Assembly: GCA_963708425.1 (NCBI GenBank)
Contig: OY970206.1
Location: 1-64,000 of the forward strand
Direction of reading: 5' to 3'
Length of the DNA: 64,000 nucleotides
From: JACMNW01 sp963708425
GTDB taxonomy: Bacteria > Pseudomonadota > Alphaproteobacteria > Rhodobacterales > Rhodobacteraceae
A program made the translations under genes and the position numbers. Shown here one piece after another: positions 16,789-25,148 of the stretch (position 1 is the stretch's first letter; each line of letters starts with the position of its first letter). The notes beneath the pieces are model-generated. The model saw nothing but the letters and a program-made list of their open reading frames with translations, did no database searches and was not told the DNA's origin.

Positions 16789-17946
16789 ATGGGCGGCACC
16801 GGCGTCATCGACCGCTTTCTCGAGGTCTTCACCCGCTATATCGACTCTGGGTTCGGACTGTTGGGTGGCGAGGTCGCGTTTCTCGCCACCACCCTCATTG
16901 CCATCGACGTGACCCTCGCCTCCCTCTTCTGGGCCTGGGGGGCGGACAGCGACATCCTCGCGCGGCTCGTCAAGAAGACGATCTTCGTTGGCGCCTTCGC
17001 CTATATCATCGGCAACTGGAACAACCTGGCCCGCATCGTCTTCGAAAGCTTCGCTGGGCTCGGGTTGCAGGCCAGCGGCACCGGATTCAGCACCGCCGAC
17101 CTCATGCGCCCGGGTCGCGTGGCGCAGGTCGGCCTCGACGCCGGCCGACCGATCCTCGAGTCCATCTCTGGCCTGATGGGCTATGTCAGCTTCTTCGAGA
17201 ACTTCATCCAGATCGCCGTCCTCTTCTTCGCCTGGATCATGGTGCTCCTCGCGTTCTTCCTGCTCGCCGTCCAGCTCTTCATCACCCTGATCGAGTTCAA
17301 GCTGACCACGCTGGCGGGCTTCGTGCTTATCCCCTTTGGGCTTTTCGGCAAGACCGCGTTTCTCGCCGAACGCGTGCTCGGCAATGTCGTGGCCTCCGGC
17401 GTCAAGATCCTCGTCCTCGCCGTCATCATCGGCATCGGTTCAACGCTCTTCGCCGAGTTCACCGCAGGGTTCGGCGGTGCGCAGCCGAATGTCGAGGATG
17501 CCATGGCCATCGTCCTCGCCGCCCTGGCCCTCCTCGGCCTCGGCATCTTCGGCCCGGGCATCGCGAATGGGTTGATCTCCGGTGGACCGCAGCTCGGCGC
17601 AGGCGCGGCCGTTGGGACAGCCTTCGCGGCGGGTGGCGCAACTGCGGTCGGGATCGGTGGTGCGGGCATGGCGGCGGGGGCAGCCGGTCGCGGCATTGCC
17701 AGTGCCGCTCGCGGCGGCGCAGCGCTTGTGGACAGAACCGGGGCGCCCGCTGGTCCTGACGCAGCAGGCGGACCTGGAGCAAACGGGTCAGTGCAAGCCG
17801 CGCGGAGCGGTCCTCCGGCCTGGGCAGGCCGGATCACCCGCGCCGCGTCGCTGCGCCACGGTGCGACGGCCGCCGCACACGCGGTCCGGTCCGGCGACGG
17901 CTCCGGGTCCGGCACCACGATCTCCCTTTCGGAAAAGGACAGCTGA
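16789..17946 (+). CDS. trbL: TrbL, polytopic conjugation channel protein (VirB6 family)
   Basis: The 385-residue protein has about six to seven membrane segments in the first 265 residues (such as VAFLATTLIAIDVTLASLFW and ILVLAVIIGIGSTLF). A long Gly/Ala-rich hydrophilic tail from about 265 onward completes it. Both features are typical of TrbL/VirB6, which forms part of the inner-membrane translocation channel. Its stop overlaps the trbF start by one base. The Gly/Ala-rich tail is the most variable part of the family and may be a site of surface exposure or regulation. Confidence 0.92.
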   Translation: MGGTGVIDRFLEVFTRYIDSGFGLLGGEVAFLATTLIAIDVTLASLFWAWGADSDILARLVKKTIFVGAFAYIIGNWNNLARIVFESFAGLGLQASGTGFSTADLMRPGRVAQVGLDAGRPILESISGLMGYVSFFENFIQIAVLFFAWIMVLLAFFLLAVQLFITLIEFKLTTLAGFVLIPFGLFGKTAFLAERVLGNVVASGVKILVLAVIIGIGSTLFAEFTAGFGGAQPNVEDAMAIVLAALALLGLGIFGPGIANGLISGGPQLGAGAAVGTAFAAGGATAVGIGGAGMAAGAAGRGIASAARGGAALVDRTGAPAGPDAAGGPGANGSVQAARSGPPAWAGRITRAASLRHGATAAAHAVRSGDGSGSGTTISLSEKDS

Positions 17947-18629
17947 TGTTCAAGCGCTCCAGCACCCATTACGGCAAGACCCCGGAACCGGAAACGCCCT
18001 ACCAGAAGGCGGCGCAGGTCTGGGATGAGCGGATCGGTTCGGCCCGTGTGCAGGCGAAGAACTGGCGGCTGATGGCCTTCGGCGCGCTGTTCCTTGCGGC
18101 CGGGCTTGGGTTCGGTCTCGTCTGGCAATCGGCGCGCGGCACCGTGGTGCCCTGGGTCGTGCAGGTCGATGAACTTGGCCAGGCGCAGGCCGTGGCACCC
18201 GCCACCGCCGGTTACGAGCCCTCCGATCCGCAGATCGCCTATCACCTGGCGCATTTCATCGAATGGGTGCGGGCGATCACCGCCGATCCGGTCGTGGTGC
18301 GGCAGAACTGGCTGCGCGCCTACGAGTTCACCACCGATCGCGGCGCCCTCGCCCTCAACGAATACGCTCGTGCCGAGGACCCGTTCACCAAAGTCGGCGA
18401 GATGCAGATCGCCGTCGATGTCTCGAGCGTCATTCGCGCCTCGCCCGACAGTTTCCGCGTCGCCTGGACCGAACGGCGCTATCAGGACGGCAGCCTGACC
18501 AGCACCGAACACTGGACCGCGATCCTGACCATTCGCGTGCAGCCCCCGCGCACCGCCGAGCGCCTGCGCGCCAATCCCCTCGGCATCTATGTCCACGCCT
18601 TCAACTGGTCGAAGGAGCTGGAAGAATGA
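17946..18629 (+). CDS. trbF: TrbF, inner-membrane conjugation protein (VirB8 family)
   Basis: This is a 227-residue bitopic protein with a cytoplasmic N-terminus (TPYQKAAQVWDERIGSARVQ), one membrane helix near residues 38-58 (LMAFGALFLAAGLGFGLVW), and a periplasmic VirB8-like domain. It contains VPWVVQVDELGQ, RAYEFTTDRGALALNEYA and WTERRYQDG. TrbF nucleates assembly of the channel across the inner membrane. It overlaps trbG by 4 bp (ATGA). The length matches the family. Confidence 0.93.
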   Translation: MFKRSSTHYGKTPEPETPYQKAAQVWDERIGSARVQAKNWRLMAFGALFLAAGLGFGLVWQSARGTVVPWVVQVDELGQAQAVAPATAGYEPSDPQIAYHLAHFIEWVRAITADPVVVRQNWLRAYEFTTDRGALALNEYARAEDPFTKVGEMQIAVDVSSVIRASPDSFRVAWTERRYQDGSLTSTEHWTAILTIRVQPPRTAERLRANPLGIYVHAFNWSKELEE

Positions 18630-19579
18630 TCCATCCATTCCGATCAAGCCTTGTCGCACTCTTTCTGGGCACGTCGATCCTCGCAGGGTGCGCGACCTGG
18701 AAACCGCCCGAGATCGACTATGACACCACGGTGCCGCCACTGGATGCGCCCCCGCCGCCAGTGATCGAGGCTGCAGCACCGCCGCTGCACAGTCCACCGC
18801 CCTGGACCCCGTCGCGCGGCGGGTCCACCGATGCCGCTGCCCCGGAGGCACGTGTTGAGCTCGCCAATGCCGCCGCCCGGGTCGAACCCCGTCGTGCGGG
18901 CTATTACAACGCGATCCAGATCTTTCCCTACAGCGAGGGTGCGCTCTATCAGCTCTATGCCGCCCCCGGCCAGATCACCAGCCTGTCGCTGGAACCGGGC
19001 GAGCGCCTCACCGGCTCCGGCCCGATCGCGGCAGGCGATACCGCGCGCTGGATCATCGGCGATACAACCAGCGGCTCCGGGCGTGACCGCCGGGTGCAGA
19101 TCCTTGTCAAGCCGACGAGCCCCGACATCACCACCAACCTCGTGATCAACACCGACCGCCGCACCTATCTCATCGAACTCCGCGCCCGCGCCGACGATTA
19201 CATGCCGCTCGTCGCCTGGGCATACCCAGAGACCCCAACTCGCCTCCAGCCGCCACTGCCCAACACGCCCGCAATCCCGCCGGAGGCCGAGCGCCACTAC
19301 CGTTACATGCTGCACGGCGACGATCCGCCCTGGCGACCGGTCTCGGTCTTCGATGACGCAAGACGCGTCTATGTCGTCTTTCCTCAGGGCATCGTGCAGG
19401 GCGAGATGCCGCCGCTCTTCGTCATCGGTGCGGATGGCACGGCGCAGCTGGTGAATGCGCGGGTCTATCGGAATGTCCTGATCGTCGACCGCCTCTTCGC
19501 CGCCGCCGAACTGCGGCTTGGCGGGCGCAACCAGCAGGTCGTGCGCATCGTCCGCAGCGACGCAAGGCCCGCGCCATGA
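18626..19579 (+). CDS. trbG: TrbG, outer-membrane-associated conjugation lipoprotein (VirB9 family)
   Basis: ATG 18626 gives a 317-residue protein with a lipobox (SILAGC, Cys 22). Next come a Pro-rich linker and the VirB9/TrbG domain, with YYNAIQIFPYSEGALYQLYA, a late DDARRVYVVFPQG and a VRIVRSD end. It would sit at the outer membrane as part of the core complex with TrbI and a TrbH-like lipoprotein. No separate trbH is present, and the lipidated N-terminus of TrbG may replace it. It overlaps trbF and trbI by 4 bp each. Confidence 0.92.
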   Translation: MIHPFRSSLVALFLGTSILAGCATWKPPEIDYDTTVPPLDAPPPPVIEAAAPPLHSPPPWTPSRGGSTDAAAPEARVELANAAARVEPRRAGYYNAIQIFPYSEGALYQLYAAPGQITSLSLEPGERLTGSGPIAAGDTARWIIGDTTSGSGRDRRVQILVKPTSPDITTNLVINTDRRTYLIELRARADDYMPLVAWAYPETPTRLQPPLPNTPAIPPEAERHYRYMLHGDDPPWRPVSVFDDARRVYVVFPQGIVQGEMPPLFVIGADGTAQLVNARVYRNVLIVDRLFAAAELRLGGRNQQVVRIVRSDARPAP

Positions 19580-20742
19580 GCGACGGCAGCACCAATCCCG
19601 CCCGTCCGTCCGATCCGCGCCAAACCACGGCGGATGCGTTCCGCCTGCGTGTGGAACCGCCCCGGGTCATGCGCCTCTCCCGCAAGGTTCTCACCGTCCT
19701 GATGATGACCACCTGTGTCGGCATCGGCGGTGTTTTGATCTTTGCCCTGCAAGGTCGCGATCTGAGTGAGGGTCAGAACGAACTCTTCACCACCGAGAAC
19801 CGCCCGACGGCGGATGAGCTCCAGCGCCTGCCGTCTGACTACACAGGCATTCCGCAGCTTGGACCCGCGCTGCCCGGCGATCTCGGCGGTCCGATTCTGC
19901 GGGCGATGGAAGCGGGCAAGCCGATACCGGCATCGCCCTTGCCGGGACCGGACCCCGCCGAACAACGCCGCCTCGCCGAGATTGAAGCCGCCCGCACCAG
20001 CGCCTTGTTCTTCGACACGCAGTCCACAGAGGCGGCCCCGATGGGCGGTCTTGCCACGGGCGTGCCGGGAGAAGGTCCGGTTGTCCGGTCCGAGGCTATG
20101 TCCGAAGACAGCCGGACCGTGTTCCTCGACGCGCCGACCGACCGCGAGACTGTGACGCAGGATCGCCTCACGGCCCCGGCCTCGCCGTTCATTCTGCAGG
20201 CCGGGACCATTATCCCGGCTGCGCTCATCACCGGCATCCGCTCCGACCTCCCCGGCCAGATCACCGCGCAGGTGACGGAGAATGTCTATGACAGCCCGAC
20301 CGGCCGGTACCTGCTGATCCCCCAAGGCGCGCGTCTCGTCGGCGAATATGACAGCGGCATCAGCGCAGGCCAGCGCCGGGTTCTCCTTGTCTGGACCCGC
20401 CTGATCCTGCCGGACGGCACCTCGCTGGTCCTGGAGCGGCTGCAGGGCGCGGATGTATCCGGCTATGCCGGTCTCGAAGACCGGGTCGACCGCCATTGGT
20501 GGGGACTTGCCCAGGCCGCAGCCCTCTCGACCCTCCTGAACATCGGCGCGGAACTCGCGACCGACGAAAGCGACAGTATCGCCACTGCACTGCGCGACGG
20601 CGCGCAGGATACCATAGGCTCTGCTGGAGAGGAGATCGTCCGCCAGCAACTCGCGATCCCCCCGACCCTGACGATCCGCCCCGGCTTTCAACTGCGGATC
20701 GTCGTGACGCGGGATCTCATCCTCGAGCCGTACCGGAGATAG
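19576..20742 (+). CDS. trbI: TrbI, envelope-spanning conjugation protein (VirB10 family)
   Basis: The 388-residue protein has a cytoplasmic N-terminus, one membrane helix near residues 40-57 (VLMMTTCVGIGGVLIFAL), a Pro-rich periplasmic linker and a VirB10 C-terminal domain. That domain has LQAGTIIPAALITGIRSDLPGQ, YLLIPQGARLVGEYDS and GYAGLEDRVDRHWW. TrbI links inner- and outer-membrane parts of the channel. It overlaps trbG (ATGA), and the DUF2274 gene starts 2 bp after its stop. Confidence 0.95.
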   Translation: MSDGSTNPARPSDPRQTTADAFRLRVEPPRVMRLSRKVLTVLMMTTCVGIGGVLIFALQGRDLSEGQNELFTTENRPTADELQRLPSDYTGIPQLGPALPGDLGGPILRAMEAGKPIPASPLPGPDPAEQRRLAEIEAARTSALFFDTQSTEAAPMGGLATGVPGEGPVVRSEAMSEDSRTVFLDAPTDRETVTQDRLTAPASPFILQAGTIIPAALITGIRSDLPGQITAQVTENVYDSPTGRYLLIPQGARLVGEYDSGISAGQRRVLLVWTRLILPDGTSLVLERLQGADVSGYAGLEDRVDRHWWGLAQAAALSTLLNIGAELATDESDSIATALRDGAQDTIGSAGEEIVRQQLAIPPTLTIRPGFQLRIVVTRDLILEPYRR

Positions 20743-20744
20743 CC

Positions 20745-20990
20745 ATGCAGAAACTCAAGCTTGGCCCACTAAGTGATGACAAACCGGTGAAGCTGACCGT
20801 GGAACTGCCCGCCTCCGTGCACCGCGACCTTGTCGCCTATGCAGAGGCGCTGGCGCGGGAAACCGATAAGCCCGTCGGTGCGCCTGCGAAACTGATCGTG
20901 CCGATGATCGAACGCTTCATGGCGACGGATCGCGGGTTCGCGAAGGCGAGGCGGAGTTCGGAGACGGGGCGGCCGGCACCGACTTCTTAA
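20745..20990 (+). CDS. DUF2274 protein downstream of trbI
   Basis: The 81-residue product begins MQKLKLGPLSDDKPVKLTVELP and continues VHRDLVAYAEALARE and PAKLIVPMIERFMATDRGF. This is the conserved DUF2274 pattern found directly after trbI in alphaproteobacterial and Tn4371-like elements. The N-terminal beta strand and following helices are suggestive of a ribbon-helix-helix DNA-binding protein. I infer a regulatory role for the conjugation genes. The last 74 bp overlap the convergent LysR gene. Confidence 0.82.
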   Translation: MQKLKLGPLSDDKPVKLTVELPASVHRDLVAYAEALARETDKPVGAPAKLIVPMIERFMATDRGFAKARRSSETGRPAPTS

Positions 20991-21900
20991 AGTGCTCGTT
21001 AGCAGTGGCGGAGAGTGAGCAGCGACTTTTGTCCTTCGCCATGGATCTTGCAAGGCTCAGCAGGCGGCGGAGTGCCGGGTTGTCGTTATCAGGGGACCAC
21101 ACTGCGCAGAAGGGCAGTGCCTCACCGTCCAGCTGTCGATACACCACGCCCGGAAACCGGGCGGCAACTGTAGCTTCGCTTGTCAGCGTCAGCCCGCGCC
21201 CGAGGGAGACGATGTGCATAAGATTGTCGCGCCCTACGCGGTAACGCTCGATCGCGGGATGGACCCCGAGATTGGCCAGTCGCTCAATGAGGAAATCCTG
21301 AATTTCCGGGCCGGGATCACCCTCGCTGACGATGAAGGCCTGGTCGCGCAAGTCGTCCCAGTGAATGCATTCCCGTTCCGCCAGGGCATGATCGCTCGGG
21401 AGCACGACGAAGACCCGTTCGGTCCAGAGCTGCGCTGCATCGCAATCCGCTTGGGACGGGGCTCCCGTGACGAAGGCCACGTCGAGCTTGTGCATCCGCA
21501 CGGCCGCGATGTGATCGGACGGGCCCCCTTCGATGATGTCGATGTGCACTCCGGCGTAACGATCACTGTAGGCGCGCAGCATCTGCGCGAGAAAGCCGGA
21601 CGCCAGCGACGAGAAGATACCAACTCGAACCAAGCCTTCGTCTCCGCGACCGATCGGCCCGACATTGGCGGCGGCATGGGCGACTTCGTTCAACGCTTGC
21701 CTGGCATGCCGCAAGAATTTCTTTCCAGCTTGCGTCGGGATGACTCCGCCCGAATGTCGGATAAACAGAGCGGCCCCAATGTCATCCTCCAGATCGCGGA
21801 TACGCCGACTGATGGCCGATTGTTCGATACCCAAAGACGCTGCCGCACGCCGAAAGCTGCCCCACCGGGAGGCAGCAACAACGTAGTGCAGATGTCTCAT
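20917..21900 (-). CDS. LysR-family transcriptional regulator
   Basis: ATG 21900 gives a 327-residue protein that starts with a typical LysR winged helix-turn-helix (MRHLHYVVAASRWGSFRRAAASLGIEQSAISRRIRDLE). A substrate-binding effector domain follows. The frame extends about 36 codons further upstream without family-like sequence. LysR genes at this position beside trb modules occur in other rhodobacterial and sphingomonad elements. It is divergent from the membrane protein at 22038, so it may control that operon. The C-terminal 25 residues (Ser/Pro-rich) are read through DNA that encodes the end of the DUF2274 protein on the other strand. They are probably an adventitious extension. Confidence 0.9.
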   Translation of the reverse strand: MRHLHYVVAASRWGSFRRAAASLGIEQSAISRRIRDLEDDIGAALFIRHSGGVIPTQAGKKFLRHARQALNEVAHAAANVGPIGRGDEGLVRVGIFSSLASGFLAQMLRAYSDRYAGVHIDIIEGGPSDHIAAVRMHKLDVAFVTGAPSQADCDAAQLWTERVFVVLPSDHALAERECIHWDDLRDQAFIVSEGDPGPEIQDFLIERLANLGVHPAIERYRVGRDNLMHIVSLGRGLTLTSEATVAARFPGVVYRQLDGEALPFCAVWSPDNDNPALRRLLSLARSMAKDKSRCSLSATANEHFKKSVPAAPSPNSASPSRTRDPSP

Positions 21901-22037
21901 TTCAATAGGCACCTTTCGCTTGCCCTCCTGATTAGGTCTGTCGCACTCCGCCCGCTCTTGAGTTGCTGCGGACCAGTCTGTGCCGCGCGCCGGAAACTTA
22001 GGCCGCATCAGATGAAGCGGAGTTCCGCACGCTTAGG

Positions 22038-23723
22038 TTGCGTCGCGATAGAAAACCAAGTCACGACGTGATACGAAGCGTTGCGAAGCAGGACGAAAAA
22101 GGATCCTTCAAGACATTGATCAAGAACGGAAAATATTTCATCCTGCCTGAGACGAACGGCGGGGACTTCAAGGCACTGTTCCAGCGCCTTGCGTCTGCCG
22201 GTGCCGGTCGCCCCGTGGACAAGAGTGGGTTCCCGCAAGGGCCCTGGACGCCCGATCTTCTTGCCACGGCCATCTCACAGATCGACGCGAACCAGTCTGG
22301 GGTCGAGTTGCGGACCGTTCAGCTCTGGTTCCAGGACAACGACACCGGCATCAGCTCGGACAACATTCGGTGGTTGGCGAGGATATTCGGGTGTGACGAC
22401 CCGGAAGCAACAAGCGCATGGCAGGCGGAGCTCAGTGCGTCGCAGTCTCGTCTCGCTGCCAGCAGGCGGCGGAAACGACAAGCCGCCGAGGAACCCGCTA
22501 AAGACCCACCGGACGCCGATCTCCTGACGCCGAACGATGACACTTCGCCACCCCTCAAGTCTCCGAATCTGCAAAATTCAAAGCAACCGCAGCGGCGATT
22601 CAGTCTCCCAAGGAAATCCGAAGCGTTCTTTGGCCGCCAATCTCCCCTGGACCTTCCCGCCTCCGTCTTTGCCGGCGCCGTCGCACTTGGGTTCTTTTCA
22701 TACTTCCTCGGAATTCACAGCGTCACATTTGACCGGGAAGATGGCGTCACCAAGCAGGTGGGCTTCCTCTGGTCTCCGAACTGGACCGTCCTCTTCATGG
22801 TCTTCATGCCGCTTTTCTTCGCATTCGCGGGAGATCTGGTGGTTTTCTGGAAGAAGGAAGGGCGCGCAAAGGTCTTGGCCGCCAGTGGCGGCGAGGGAAG
22901 CGACGCCGGTTGGGTGCCGAAGGTTGAGGGCTCGGCCACCACGTACTGGGCAGTATTCCTCATCTGCCTGGGCTTCGCTGGTCTGTTTCAGTGGATCAGC
23001 GTCCGCTTGATTCCGCTGCTGCAAGGCGGTGGTGATTTTGCCATCGATTGGGGGTCTGTGGCGATTGGACTCCCCGAAACCTATTCAGTGCATCATGCCA
23101 TCGCCTTCACCGGTTTCGCGTATCTCTACATGTGCCTGTGCTTCTACCTTTTCTTCGTCGGTCTTATTTTGCTCTACACCTTGGTGCATGATCTCTGGGA
23201 AATCGAGCATCGATCAGCCTTCGAGTATCGCAGACCTCAACAGGAAATCGTCGATATCCGCCAGCGGATCATGCGAGGCATTTTTCGTTGCACGATTTGC
23301 GGTGTGCTGATTGCGGCCTGCATGAAGCTGCAGAGCGTGTATCTGACAACGAATGCCGAGAGTATTCTGGACTGGCTCTTCCGCGACATGTTGTCCGTCC
23401 TTTCTGGAAAGGACGCTGCGAACGATCGAATGCGGTTCAGCACGCCGACCCAATATACCAGCCTTCTGATTGCATTGTCGGCCAATGTGGTCTTTCTTTA
23501 TGGCCTCATTCGAATTGGTCTCGGGAGCCAATTCAATGCACCACTTGGAAAGATGGTGGCCGCCGTGATCCTGTCGGGCATTGCCTATTTTCTGATCGGG
23601 GCGTTCGAGGGCTTCTCGATATTGCTGTGCACCTCAATGCTGCTGGCGATCTACGGACTCTTCGATCCAGCGTTTGGGACGCGGCAAACGAACAACCTGA
23701 AAGGCCGCCGGAATGTATCATAG
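22038..23723 (+). CDS. Large membrane protein with soluble N-terminal domain (resembles the RcgA family of putative transporters)
   Basis: The 561-residue protein has a soluble N-terminal region of about 140 residues. It carries GVELRTVQLWFQDNDTGISSDNIRWLARIFGC, which looks like a helix-turn-helix or Cro-like module. A basic linker and then about eight membrane helices follow. Position and partner gene resemble a pair I recall from public annotation as RcgA (putative transporter) and RcgR. I could not verify this. The start is uncertain: the frame opens at TTG 22038, and GTG 22068 or a TTG after AAAGGATCC near 22115 are alternatives. Its last 11 bp overlap the hydrolase gene. A DNA- or protein-binding head on a polytopic membrane body is unusual. 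Confidence 0.6.
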   Translation: MRRDRKPSHDVIRSVAKQDEKGSFKTLIKNGKYFILPETNGGDFKALFQRLASAGAGRPVDKSGFPQGPWTPDLLATAISQIDANQSGVELRTVQLWFQDNDTGISSDNIRWLARIFGCDDPEATSAWQAELSASQSRLAASRRRKRQAAEEPAKDPPDADLLTPNDDTSPPLKSPNLQNSKQPQRRFSLPRKSEAFFGRQSPLDLPASVFAGAVALGFFSYFLGIHSVTFDREDGVTKQVGFLWSPNWTVLFMVFMPLFFAFAGDLVVFWKKEGRAKVLAASGGEGSDAGWVPKVEGSATTYWAVFLICLGFAGLFQWISVRLIPLLQGGGDFAIDWGSVAIGLPETYSVHHAIAFTGFAYLYMCLCFYLFFVGLILLYTLVHDLWEIEHRSAFEYRRPQQEIVDIRQRIMRGIFRCTICGVLIAACMKLQSVYLTTNAESILDWLFRDMLSVLSGKDAANDRMRFSTPTQYTSLLIALSANVVFLYGLIRIGLGSQFNAPLGKMVAAVILSGIAYFLIGAFEGFSILLCTSMLLAIYGLFDPAFGTRQTNNLKGRRNVS

Positions 23724-24720
23724 ATGGCTTGATCGGTGGGATGAACGACGGGCGCAGCGCGGAGACACGCTAAAGGAGCAGACCGCTTTCGCCCTCGATG
23801 CGGCGCTCGCATTTCCGGGCTCGCATGGGGTGACCAGTCTCGCTGAATTCTGCGCGCTCGCGGACCAGGCCGCGGCGGACCAGGCCTTCTTCGAAGACCC
23901 GAGCCCGCAGGATCCGGTTGTTGATCGGGAAGACGGATGGATCAGGTTCAGCTCGAGCGTATCGACTGGACTGGGCGAGAACGATCTTGTCTGCGCGAAG
24001 GTGACTGAGGCGCAATCGTCCGACCGTGCCCTCATGGTCTTTCACCATTGGAACGCAAGCTCTCGGTCACCCAAACTCGCCAACTTCTTCTCGCGGCGCG
24101 GCATAACCGTGGTCGAGATGGCCCTGCCCTATCACTTTGAGCGTCGCCGTCCGTCCTCGAGTTACGCCGACCATATGCTTAGTTCGAACCTTGGCCGCAC
24201 CATCCAGTCCGTGCGACAGGCCGTGCTCGACGGACGAAAACTCATACGCGTGCTGAAGACCGAAGGGTATCAAAACATCTCGGTACTCGGCATGAGCTTG
24301 GGCTCCTGGGTCGCCGGACTGATTGCCGCGCATGATCCCGCCGTCAGAAGGGCTGCCCTACTCCTCTCGGCCGGAAGCCTTGCGGATATGGTCTGGACCG
24401 GCCGCGCCACACGTCACATCCGTGCCAGCTTTGATGCCGAGGTCGGATTGGTCGACCTTCGGCGTGCCTGGGCCCCGCTCAATCTGGAAAACCATGCCGA
24501 CAAACTGGCGCGAACCGATCTTGATCTTCAGTTTGTCTTCGCCTTGAGGGACACGGTGGTGTTGCCCGCGCTGTCGCGGCAACTGGTCGGTAGGCTACAG
24601 ACCGCCGGTGCGGCTCCGGGCATTCTGGAGCTGAATTGCGGTCACTACTCGCTTTCGCTGCCCCCATATGTCATCCGGGCCGGATTGAGCGTTTCGCGGT
24701 TGTTGTCCCGCAGTCAGTAA
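23713..24720 (+). CDS. Alpha/beta hydrolase (resembles the RcgR family, putative lactone hydrolase)
   Basis: The 335-residue protein has an alpha/beta hydrolase fold. The nucleophile elbow is VLGMSLGSWVAGL (Ser in GMSLG), an oxyanion-like HHWNASSRSPK segment lies upstream, and a late His is in LNCGHYSLSLPPYVI. Acyl-homoserine lactone hydrolysis has been suggested for the family I associate it with. I treat that as unproven here. It overlaps the preceding membrane-protein gene by 11 bp and is surely co-transcribed. It is the last gene before the integration junction. Confidence 0.7.
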   Translation: MYHRWLDRWDERRAQRGDTLKEQTAFALDAALAFPGSHGVTSLAEFCALADQAAADQAFFEDPSPQDPVVDREDGWIRFSSSVSTGLGENDLVCAKVTEAQSSDRALMVFHHWNASSRSPKLANFFSRRGITVVEMALPYHFERRRPSSSYADHMLSSNLGRTIQSVRQAVLDGRKLIRVLKTEGYQNISVLGMSLGSWVAGLIAAHDPAVRRAALLLSAGSLADMVWTGRATRHIRASFDAEVGLVDLRRAWAPLNLENHADKLARTDLDLQFVFALRDTVVLPALSRQLVGRLQTAGAAPGILELNCGHYSLSLPPYVIRAGLSVSRLLSRSQ

Positions 24721-25071
24721 TCAGTGTTTTGACGAGGCTGGTGATTTTTCTGCCGCACTTTCAGGCGCATCCCGAGCCATGAGACCATCGGCCGATCGAG
24801 GCTGCAAAATTTGACGGAAGCCAATCTTGTTATCAAAATTGGCAATCACCTCACCTGCGACGCAATGGCAAGACAGCGTGCACGGTCGGATCCTGCAGCC
24901 ACAGCCCGCCCCACATCACCGACCCCAAAAAGACGGAGAAAAGCACGACCAAGTTGGTCGACGACGCCGTTTCAGTATGCTGCGACGATCCTATTGCTTA
25001 CGCGAAATTGCCGCGTAAGCGCCGAGACCTCGCAGACGCTCCGGACTAAACCATTGGAAAGGTGAGGAAAA
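24721..25071. other. Intergenic region at the accessory/core junction
   Basis: I see no convincing gene. An inverted repeat GCCAAT (24820-24825) / ATTGGC (24838-24843) and a perfect 9-bp palindrome (24996-25004 / 25012-25020) are present. On the minus strand near 24975-24880 a short hydrophobic frame (VVLFSVFLGSVMWGGLW) exists, but it lacks a start with a ribosome site. It may be a scrap of a membrane-protein gene. Confidence 0.45.
24996..25020. repeat. 9-bp perfect inverted repeat with GCTTACGC octamers
   Basis: GCTTACGCG at 24996-25004 pairs with CGCGTAAGC at 25012-25020 around a 7-nt loop. The octamer GCTTACGC recurs at 25175-25182, 25186-25193 and 25332-25339, with a near copy at 25345. 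All copies lie within about 350 bp around the tRNA gene. Such clustered short repeats resemble arm-type recombinase or excisionase sites, which is inference. Confidence 0.6.
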
Positions 25072-25148
25072 TGGTGCACCCAGCACGATTCGAACGTGCG
25101 GCCTTTGCCTTCGGAGGGCAACGCTCTATCCAGCTGAGCTATGGGTGC
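25072..25148 (-). tRNA. tRNA-Arg (CCG)
   Basis: The minus strand folds as a complete 77-nt tRNA including an encoded 3' CCA. The acceptor arms are GCACCCA/TGGGTGC, the D-arm contains GCTCAGCTGGATAGAGC, and the anticodon stem is TTGCC/GGCAA with loop CTCCGAA. The T-arm is GCACG-TTCGAAT-CGTGC. The anticodon CCG reads the Arg codon CGG. Its 3' end faces the accessory region, the orientation in which integrative elements usually insert. Confidence 0.97.

Noticed and set aside
17181..18851. Long open frame antisense to trbL, trbF and trbG
   Set aside because: Low-complexity Ala/Pro/Arg-rich translation over three conserved conjugation genes; a strand shadow.
19465..20691. Long (408-codon) open frame antisense to trbI
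   Set aside because: It lies entirely opposite the conserved trbI gene and has no ribosome site or family motif.
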